Positions 1 through 5,046 of a DNA stretch of 5,046 nucleotides are shown piece after piece. The translations under genes and the position numbers were made by a program. Location of the stretch: positions 1 to 5,046 of the forward strand of contig CALNCC010000093.1 in the NCBI GenBank assembly GCA_937875275.1. Direction: 5' to 3'. The notes beneath the pieces are model-generated. The model saw only the letters and a program-made list of their open reading frames with translations, did not search any database and was not told the DNA's origin. The stretch is from an uncultured Dysgonomonas sp. GTDB taxonomy: Bacteria; Bacteroidota; Bacteroidia; Bacteroidales; Dysgonomonadaceae. Positions within the stretch are counted from its first letter, which is position 1. The number at the start of each line of letters is the position of its first letter.

Positions 1-2
1 AC

Positions 3-197
3 TATCTCTCTACCGAGACTGTTGACGAAGAATTTATACAATCGTTGAGTGCAAAGTCGGGAATGGAAAAAGACGAATTGCACGAAGTATTTGAATTATA
101 TCGCGAGATGATTTCTTCGCCGACCGATATATCAAACACCGCATTTCTCCGATACAACGAGTTGTTGGAGATATTTTATAAAAACGTAAGAAACTAA
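3..197 (+). CDS. C-terminal end of a probable DUF4350-type protein of the MoxR operon (5' truncated)
   Basis: An open frame enters from the left edge and ends at TAA 195-197, giving 64 residues with no in-window start. The tail is hydrophilic and charged, probably helical, with segments like FIQSLSAKSGM, DELHEVFELYREM and FLRYNELLEIFYKN. It has no membrane segment. In Bacteroidales, a DUF4350 protein commonly sits directly upstream of the MoxR ATPase and ends in a small helical cytoplasmic region of this style, so that is my best call. The other frames here are broken by stops, which supports this one as coding. The assignment rests mainly on position and general resemblance, because the diagnostic N-terminal part lies outside the window. 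A DUF4129 or other operon protein is possible. The stop is 57 bases before the TTG start proposed for the next gene and in the same frame. Confidence 0.55.
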   Translation, partial: YLSTETVDEEFIQSLSAKSGMEKDELHEVFELYREMISSPTDISNTAFLRYNELLEIFYKNVRN

Positions 198-216
198 AAA
201 AAAAAAAAAAATTTTT
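196..216. repeat. Homopolymer tract A16 followed by T5
   Basis: A run of 16 A (196-211) begins inside the TAA stop of the upstream gene and is followed directly by five T (212-216). It is the longest homopolymer in the window and fills most of the upstream half of the gap before the MoxR gene. Such runs are prone to slippage in replication, transcription and sequencing. There is no GC-rich stem next to it, so it is not a normal rho-independent terminator. It may act as an A-rich upstream or translation-enhancing element, which is inference. Confidence 0.9.
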
Positions 217-254
217 CAAACTTTGATTTTCAATCACGAATAGATTTTACAGAA

Positions 255-1187
255 TTGAGCCAAAGTGTTCAGAGTATAAAATCGGAAATAGGAAAAGTTA
301 TTGTAGGGCAGCATCACTTGATAGAACAGATGATTGTCGCCATCTTGTCCAATGGTCATGTTTTGGTTGAAGGTGTTCCTGGTGTAGCAAAAACTCTGTC
401 GGCGAAATTGTTGGCAAAAACCATAGATGTGAAATTTAACCGCATACAGTTCACGCCCGACCTTATGCCTTCCGATGTGTTGGGTACAAGTGTGTTTCTG
501 CCCGGCGCGTCGCAGTTTGAGTTTAAAAAAGGACCTGTGTTTTCTAATATAGTTCTCATCGACGAGATCAACCGCTCGCCTGCAAAAACACAGGCAGCCT
601 TGTTCGAAGTGATGGAAGAACGCCAGGTAACGAATGATGGTACTACCTATAAATTCGATTATCCGTTTCTTATCGTAGCCACTCAAAACCCGATAGAGCA
701 GGAGGGAACATACCGTTTGCCGGAGGCGCAGTTAGACCGCTTCCTTTTCAAGATAGAGGTGGGCTATCCTAATATTGTGGATGAGATAGCCATTCTTGAC
801 AAACAAAACAAAGGCGAATTGTCTGCCGATGTTCATATAGAAAAAGTGCTGACTGCCGAGAAGCTTAGCGAACTGCGCAAAGCGGTTGATAAGGTTATCG
901 TTGAGCGTCAGCTGTTGGAATATATAGCGCAAATTGTAGGTGCTACACGCCAAAGCCCGTGGATAACATTGGGCGCATCGCCGCGAGCATCGTTGGCAAT
1001 CCTAAACGCATCGAAGGCTCTTGCGGCTATCAGAGGCAGAGATTTTATTACGCCCGACGATATCAAAGAAATGGCGTTGCCGGTACTTCGACACAGGATT
1101 TTGTTAACACCCGAAAAAGAAATGGACGGCACTTCAGCCGACACAATTATATCACAGTTGATAGATAAAACGCAGGTTCCCCGATGA
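255..1187 (+). CDS. MoxR-family AAA+ ATPase
   Basis: This is a cytoplasmic AAA+ ATPase of the MoxR family, proposed to work as a chaperone or remodeller for von Willebrand A-type partners. In the 310-residue product (numbered from TTG 255) I see Walker A GVPGVAKT (40-47), Walker B IVLIDEINR (99-107), sensor 1 ATQNP (142-146), the arginine-finger region LPEAQLDRF (155-163, R162) and sensor 2 GASPRAS (240-246, R244). The C-terminal lid with VLRHRILLT (277-285) is complete, and no key residue is missing. The gene overlaps the DUF58 gene by ATGA at 1184-1187, so translation is probably coupled. The start is uncertain. No ATG exists in frame between the upstream stop at 195 and codon 257. The residues encoded just before TTG 255 (reading RIDFTE) look like the normal N-terminus of relatives, so initiation may lie further upstream at a non-AUG codon, for example ATA 240. 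The family call is firm; the 5' end is not. Confidence 0.95.
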   Translation: MSQSVQSIKSEIGKVIVGQHHLIEQMIVAILSNGHVLVEGVPGVAKTLSAKLLAKTIDVKFNRIQFTPDLMPSDVLGTSVFLPGASQFEFKKGPVFSNIVLIDEINRSPAKTQAALFEVMEERQVTNDGTTYKFDYPFLIVATQNPIEQEGTYRLPEAQLDRFLFKIEVGYPNIVDEIAILDKQNKGELSADVHIEKVLTAEKLSELRKAVDKVIVERQLLEYIAQIVGATRQSPWITLGASPRASLAILNASKALAAIRGRDFITPDDIKEMALPVLRHRILLTPEKEMDGTSADTIISQLIDKTQVPR

Positions 1188-2518
1188 TCGGATTCTTTAA
1201 AAGCCTATACCTCACCAATCGATTTTTCGTCGCATTTGCCGCATGCGTTGTAGGGCTTATATTGTCTTATATCTTCGGTATTCCCATTGCTGTAATGTTG
1301 ACGGTTATGGGGGTGCTTACCGTTATATTTCTCATCGATACTATTTCGGTATATAAGGTCAAGAACGGAGTTCAGGCATATCGTAGTTGCCCCGATCGTT
1401 TGTCGAACGGAGATAATAATCCTTTGGCAATATATGTTCGCAGCAATTATGCGTTCACTATCAAGATAACCATCGTCGAAGAAGTCCCGTTTCAGTTTCA
1501 GAAGAGGGATCTGATATACCACACATCGTTGTCGCCCGACAAGCAAGAAGTCTTTTACTACAATTTGCGCCCGACGGAAAGAGGCAGCTATTGTTTTGGT
1601 AATGTCAACGTCTTTGCCGAAGGTCTTTTCGGTTTGATGAGGCGGAGATATATTTTCGATTTCCGCAAGTCGGTTGCGGTCTATCCATCGTTTATCGAGA
1701 TGCATAAGTACGAGCTGTTGGCAGCTTCGGATCGCTTAACCGAATACGGTGTGAAGAAAATCCGCCGACTGGGGCATGCTACCGAGTTCGATCACATCAA
1801 GCACTATATCGCAGGCGATGATCCGCGAACAATAAACTACAAAGCTACGGCTCGCACAGGGCAGTTGATGGTAAATACCTATCACGAAGAAAAATCGCAA
1901 CCTGTATATTGTCTGATAGACAAAGGACGGACAATGAAAATGCCGTTCGACGAAATGACATTGCTCGACTATGCTATCAATTCCACCTTGATGGTATGCA
2001 GCACAGCCCTCAACAAAGGAGACAAAGCAGGAGTGATAACTTTTTCGAACAACGTAGACGAAATTTTACCGGCCGACAGGCAACGCCAGCAGCGCAACAA
2101 GATATTGGAGATGCTGTATGCGCAGAAAACAGATTTCAAAGAATCGGACTATGAGCGGCTCTATGCAACCATTCGCCGAAAACTGACGCAACGCAGTTTG
2201 ATTATATTGTACACCAATTTTGAGACGGTAACCGGTATGCGCCGTCAATTGAAGTATCTGAGCAGTCTGGCGAAAGATCATTTAGTCCTCGTCTCGTTCT
2301 TTTTAAATTCGGAGTTCAACAATATTTTAGAAAACACACCGGTCGATATAGAAGAAACATTCAGAAAAGGAATGGCTGAGAAGTTCTCGAACGACAAACA
2401 GTTGATCGTGAAAGAATTGAATAGATATGGCATCCATGCAATATTGTCAAAGCCGGAGAATCTGACCATTAATTCGATCAACAAATATCTCGAGTTCAAA
2501 GCGAGAGGTTTGCTCTGA
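1184..2518 (+). CDS. DUF58 domain protein, membrane-anchored, vWA-like, partner of MoxR ATPase
   Basis: The 444-residue protein starts at an ATG overlapping the MoxR stop. Two hydrophobic segments near the N-terminus (about 14-31 and 33-51) predict a short hairpin anchor in the inner membrane, with the rest soluble. The middle part (about 60-170) resembles the beta-rich region usual in this family. The DUF58 hallmark follows as GDDPRTINYKATAR (211-224), and then a von Willebrand A-like fold begins at CLIDKGRTM (243-251). The metal-site motif is D-x-G-x-T (D246, G248, T250) rather than the classical D-x-S-x-S. The stretch KGDKAGVITFS further on is also typical of the family. Length is normal for Bacteroidota members. 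The molecular role is not well established. Links to cell-envelope integrity or stress and to assembly of partner complexes come from knowledge of MoxR-type operons, not from this sequence. It is the last gene of its operon here, since a promoter-like site follows. Confidence 0.93.
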   Translation: MIGFFKSLYLTNRFFVAFAACVVGLILSYIFGIPIAVMLTVMGVLTVIFLIDTISVYKVKNGVQAYRSCPDRLSNGDNNPLAIYVRSNYAFTIKITIVEEVPFQFQKRDLIYHTSLSPDKQEVFYYNLRPTERGSYCFGNVNVFAEGLFGLMRRRYIFDFRKSVAVYPSFIEMHKYELLAASDRLTEYGVKKIRRLGHATEFDHIKHYIAGDDPRTINYKATARTGQLMVNTYHEEKSQPVYCLIDKGRTMKMPFDEMTLLDYAINSTLMVCSTALNKGDKAGVITFSNNVDEILPADRQRQQRNKILEMLYAQKTDFKESDYERLYATIRRKLTQRSLIILYTNFETVTGMRRQLKYLSSLAKDHLVLVSFFLNSEFNNILENTPVDIEETFRKGMAEKFSNDKQLIVKELNRYGIHAILSKPENLTINSINKYLEFKARGLL

Positions 2519-2524
2519 TTTTCG

Positions 2525-2532
2525 TATCTTTG
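2525..2532 (+). promoter_or_regulatory. Probable Bacteroidetes-type -7 promoter element (TATCTTTG)
   Basis: TATCTTTG matches the Bacteroidetes primary sigma -7 consensus TAnnTTTG exactly. It lies in the only gap between the DUF58 stop and the permease ATG, 41 bases before that ATG, which would give a leader of roughly 35 bases. The matching -33 element is weak. A TTTG at 2509-2512 is only 12 bases upstream instead of about 19-21, and nothing better sits at the expected distance. I infer that it drives the permease, ATPase and serine dehydratase genes. No Fur-like palindrome is visible around it. Confidence 0.6.
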
Positions 2533-2573
2533 TCACTCCAAGTTTTATTGAATGATTTTCTTAAAATTGCGCA

Positions 2574-3635
2574 ATGCAACTTTCTAAAAACAATACCCAT
2601 CTGAAACCCCACATATTCGGATATATATTATTTCTGATAGTAGGAATTGTCGTACTCTTTTTTCTCAATCTCATATTCGGATCGGTAGATATTCCTTTGG
2701 CGTCAGTCATTGAGATACTCAACGGAGGCGAAGCCGAGAAAGCAGCATGGAATCATATTATCATGGAGTCGCGTCTGCCGCAAGCCATTACCGCCTTGTT
2801 CACAGGTGGGGCTATTGCCGTATCCGGCTTGCTGCTTCAAACCGCATTTCAGAATCCGTTAGCCGAATCGGGTATCTTGGGCATCAGCGCCGGAGCCAGT
2901 TTGGGAGTCGCTATCGTGGTTCTGCTCTTTGGCGGATTTGTGGGTAGTGCGGGAGGATTCAGCCTTACATATTCGATGGCAATCACAGGAGGCGCGTTTG
3001 CCGGAGCTATTGCTGTGTTGTTTGTGGTCATGCTGTTTTCGTCCATTGTGAAGAATAATCTGATGCTGTTGATCATCGGTATCATGATCGGCTACCTCAT
3101 ATCTTCAGTCATCTCTTTACTCAAATTCTGGAGCACGAGCGACAACGCTTTTGCATACATGATGTGGGGAATGGGTAATTTTTCGAGTATATCGTCCAAT
3201 CAGTTGCCGTTCTATTGCTCGGTTGTAGCTTTAGGACTGCTGCTGTCTGTATTCCTTATCAAGCCGCTGAATGCATTACTCTTGGGTGAAAGATACGCTG
3301 CCAATTTGGGTATAAATGTAAAAGTGGTCAGGTTTGTGCTGCTTTTGTGTGCCGGACTGTTGACCGCAATCACAACAGCCTATTGCGGGCCTATATCGTT
3401 TATCGGACTTGCCGTGCCGCACATGGCGCGCTTGCTGTTGCGCACATCCAACCATACAACTCTCCTTCCCGTAACCATTCTGATGGGGGCATTTATCGCC
3501 TTGTTGTGTAACATCGTTTGCGTATTACCCGGTGCGGGGCAGATACTTCCACTGAATGCTATAACACCCGTGTTTGGTGCGCCGGTTATCATCTATGTAA
3601 TTATCAATCAGAAGAGAATCCAATATTTTAATTAA
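2574..3635 (+). CDS. FecCD-family ABC importer permease (siderophore, heme or cobalamin type)
   Basis: This 353-residue, very hydrophobic inner-membrane protein belongs to the FecCD/BtuC permease family, whose dimers form the channel of type II ABC importers for Fe(III)-siderophores, heme or vitamin B12. After a hydrophilic start of about 12 residues, the first membrane helix spans about 14-36, and about ten helices in all are expected. Family signatures are RLPQAITALFTGGA (67-80), NPLAESGILGISAGA (94-108), GPISFIGLAVPHMARLL (272-288, the coupling-helix region contacting the ATPase) and the C-terminal LPLNAITPVFGAPV (325-338). Length is usual for the family and nothing is truncated. The ATG is the first good start after the promoter-like site. 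The ATPase gene follows ten bases after the stop. The substrate cannot be told from the permease alone. No periplasmic binding protein or TonB receptor gene lies beside it in the window, so it may be encoded elsewhere or shared. Confidence 0.95.
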   Translation: MQLSKNNTHLKPHIFGYILFLIVGIVVLFFLNLIFGSVDIPLASVIEILNGGEAEKAAWNHIIMESRLPQAITALFTGGAIAVSGLLLQTAFQNPLAESGILGISAGASLGVAIVVLLFGGFVGSAGGFSLTYSMAITGGAFAGAIAVLFVVMLFSSIVKNNLMLLIIGIMIGYLISSVISLLKFWSTSDNAFAYMMWGMGNFSSISSNQLPFYCSVVALGLLLSVFLIKPLNALLLGERYAANLGINVKVVRFVLLLCAGLLTAITTAYCGPISFIGLAVPHMARLLLRTSNHTTLLPVTILMGAFIALLCNIVCVLPGAGQILPLNAITPVFGAPVIIYVIINQKRIQYFN

Positions 3636-3645
3636 TTTGTTGTCG

Positions 3646-4659
3646 ATGAAATCAATAATAGAAGCAAAGAAATTAAGTATAGGATACAACAAACCATACA
3701 AAGACAGTAAGGGGGAATTGTATAACGATCTCAACTTTTCGCTCAATACGGGAGAATTGACCTGTCTGTTAGGCATCAATGGCGCAGGAAAATCGACACT
3801 GTTGCGAACCATTAGTGCATTGCAACCGCCTTTGGCGGGATGTGTAGAGGTTGACGGTTGCGCGATAGAGACATATAGCGAGCAAGATCTTTCGCGCATC
3901 ATGGGACTTGTATTGACTGATAAAGTCTCGGTAGGAGGGCTGACTGTGTACGAGCTTGTTGCACTTGGTCGTTATCCCTACACCGGGTTTTGGGGTAGGC
4001 TGAGCACTGCGGACAAAGCCATTGTGCAGAAAGCGATGGACGATGTCGGCATTACTTACAAGTCGCGTGCATATGTGGCAGAGCTTTCGGATGGGGAAAG
4101 GCAAAAGGTGATGATTGCAAAATCGTTGGCGCAAGAGTGCCCGATAGTTATACTCGACGAGCCGACAGCATTTCTCGATGTTACCAGCCGAATAGAGATT
4201 ATGAATCTCTTGCACAACATAGCCACCACTCACAATAAAGCGATTTTGCTTTCCACACATGATATAGAATTAGCATTAAATCAGGCGGATAAACTTTGGT
4301 TGCTGTCTCCTCAATATGGATTGATGTGTGGGGCAACAGAGGACATTGTGCTGTCGGGTAAAATATCCGCATTCTTGGGAGAAGAAAATATTGCCTTCAA
4401 TCAAGATACCGGTAACTTCTCTATAAGACGAACTTATAGACATTCTATATTTGTAAATTCCAAAGATAAACATTATCATTGGGTTAAGAATTTTATGGAG
4501 CGAAACGGGTTTACCATAGCGAGTGAACCGAACAATGCAGATTTGTGTTTAAAGGTAGATGCTCCTGATTCTATACTGTACATAGAGAAAGGGACAGAAT
4601 ATCGTTTGTCCTCTTTTGCCGAGTTGAGAGAGAAACTAAAAATATATATATCAGAATAA
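3646..4659 (+). CDS. ABC importer ATP-binding protein (FepC/BtuD type) with C-terminal extension
   Basis: This is the ATPase that powers the FecCD permease encoded just upstream. I chose ATG 3646 (337 residues). A TTG at 3637 would add three residues, but ATG is the likelier start. Numbered from ATG, the motifs are Walker A GINGAGKST (43-51), signature LSDGERQ (147-153), Walker B IVILDEPT (167-174) and the H-loop histidine H205 in LLSTHD. The Q-loop region reads GLVLTDK (about 87-93), with no glutamine where FepC-like proteins usually have PQ. I recall this replacement from Bacteroidota homologues but cannot check it. VYELVALGRYPYTG (101-114) is typical of iron/B12 importer ATPases. The ABC domain ends near residue 260. 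The remaining 75 or so residues form an extra region that looks like a small alpha/beta domain (SIFVN strand, HWVKNFMERNGF helix, later LCLKVD and ILYIEKG strands, then the FAELREKLK helix). The serine dehydratase ATG follows one base after the stop, implying cotranscription. Confidence 0.95.
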   Translation: MKSIIEAKKLSIGYNKPYKDSKGELYNDLNFSLNTGELTCLLGINGAGKSTLLRTISALQPPLAGCVEVDGCAIETYSEQDLSRIMGLVLTDKVSVGGLTVYELVALGRYPYTGFWGRLSTADKAIVQKAMDDVGITYKSRAYVAELSDGERQKVMIAKSLAQECPIVILDEPTAFLDVTSRIEIMNLLHNIATTHNKAILLSTHDIELALNQADKLWLLSPQYGLMCGATEDIVLSGKISAFLGEENIAFNQDTGNFSIRRTYRHSIFVNSKDKHYHWVKNFMERNGFTIASEPNNADLCLKVDAPDSILYIEKGTEYRLSSFAELREKLKIYISE

Positions 4660-4660
4660 C

Positions 4661-5046
4661 ATGCAGTCGATCAAAAGTATATATAAAATAGGCTACGGGC
4701 CTTCGAGCAGTCATACTATGGGGCCGCAAAAGGCGGCTTCGATATTCAAAGAGAAGTATCCTCAATCAACCAAATTTGTAGTAACCCTCTATGGAAGTCT
4801 TGCTGCTACGGGCAAAGGGCACATGACCGATGTTGCCATCATCAATACATTAAGTCCTACCGAGACAGAAATAGTGTGGAAGCCGGAAATAAGTCTTCCG
4901 TTCCATCCCAACGGTATGAAATTCCAAGCATGGGAAAATGATACATTGCTGGAAGATTGGATAATATACAGTATCGGAGGCGGAGATTTAGCTGATGAAA
5001 ATACGCAACTGACCGAAGATTCTCCCTACGATATGTCGACCATGAA
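4661..5046 (+). CDS. sdaA: L-serine dehydratase (L-serine ammonia-lyase), N-terminal part, cut by window end
   Basis: The first 128 codons are present and the gene runs off the right edge. The enzyme deaminates L-serine to pyruvate and ammonia in the cytoplasm, using a [4Fe-4S] cluster in this family rather than PLP. The signatures are GYGPSSSHTMGP (11-22), LYGSLAATGKGHMTDVAI (43-60), PFHPNGM (80-86) and SIGGGDLADE (104-113), all from the N-terminal (beta) domain. The cluster-binding cysteines and catalytic alpha domain lie beyond the window. Bacteroidales usually have a single-chain enzyme of about 400 residues, and this start fits that form. The ATG is one base after the preceding stop with no Shine-Dalgarno sequence, so it is probably read from the transporter transcript and translationally coupled. 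The family call is firm. The symbol follows common usage for the single-chain form. Confidence 0.95.
   Translation, partial: MQSIKSIYKIGYGPSSSHTMGPQKAASIFKEKYPQSTKFVVTLYGSLAATGKGHMTDVAIINTLSPTETEIVWKPEISLPFHPNGMKFQAWENDTLLEDWIIYSIGGGDLADENTQLTEDSPYDMSTM

Noticed and set aside
196..216. A-run followed by T-run as a rho-independent terminator
   Set aside because: There is no GC-rich stem-loop before the T run, and the five T are short. An A/T-only pairing would be weak, and the genes on both sides look like one operon.
218..225. AAACTTTG as a -7 promoter element for the MoxR gene
   Set aside because: It differs from TAnnTTTG at the first base and has only the A-run upstream with no -33 element. 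In this operon an internal promoter is not needed.
234..686. A 150-codon reverse-strand open frame over the MoxR gene
   Set aside because: It lies antisense to a gene with complete AAA+ motifs, and its translation shows no recognisable family pattern. It is a shadow of the real gene.
1205..1705. A 166-codon reverse-strand open frame inside the DUF58 gene
   Set aside because: It is antisense to a well-supported gene, and its product has no domain pattern.
2533..2573. Fur-like or other operator palindrome before the permease gene
   Set aside because: The A/T-rich stretch has no convincing inverted repeat resembling a Fur box, and no cobalamin riboswitch fits in such a short leader.
3769..4260. 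A 163-codon reverse-strand open frame inside the ATPase gene
   Set aside because: It covers the conserved ABC motifs on the other strand, so the codon pattern is explained by the ATPase.
4446..4453. TATATTTG inside the ATPase gene as an internal promoter for serine dehydratase
   Set aside because: It fits TAnnTTTG but has no TTG at the -33 distance and lies about 200 bases inside a coding region. A chance match in A/T-rich sequence is likely.

Overview
The window looks like ordinary chromosome from a Bacteroidota member, most likely order Bacteroidales. The evidence is the family flavour of the proteins, the lack of Shine-Dalgarno sequences before the genes, A/T-rich start regions, and a perfect Bacteroidetes-type -7 element (TATCTTTG, fitting TAnnTTTG) in the one intergenic gap where a promoter is expected. 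All supported genes lie on the + strand and are tightly packed. I could not place it to genus.

Region 1 (3-2518) is the 3' part of a MoxR/DUF58 operon. It holds the last 64 codons of a gene that is probably a DUF4350-type protein, then a MoxR-family AAA+ ATPase, then a membrane-anchored DUF58 protein. The last two are joined by an ATGA stop/start overlap. In this class of system the ATPase is thought to act as a chaperone or remodeller on von Willebrand A-like partners such as the DUF58 protein. The gap between the first two genes holds a 16-A homopolymer, and the true start of the MoxR gene is unclear.

Region 2 (2519-4659) starts with a 55-base gap carrying the likely promoter, followed by a FecCD-type permease and its ABC ATPase. 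Together these form the inner-membrane part of a siderophore, heme or cobalamin importer. The ATPase has a roughly 75-residue C-terminal extension beyond the ABC domain. No periplasmic substrate-binding protein gene lies beside them in this window.

Region 3 (4661-5046) is the start of an L-serine dehydratase (L-serine ammonia-lyase) of the iron-sulfur type. Its ATG is one base after the ABC ATPase stop, so it is probably cotranscribed with the transporter, and it runs off the window end.

I found no mobile element, CRISPR array, RNA gene or clear rho-independent terminator, and no convincing new system. The points most worth a second look are the MoxR start, the ATPase tail domain, and the coupling of a metal/cofactor importer to an Fe-S serine dehydratase.
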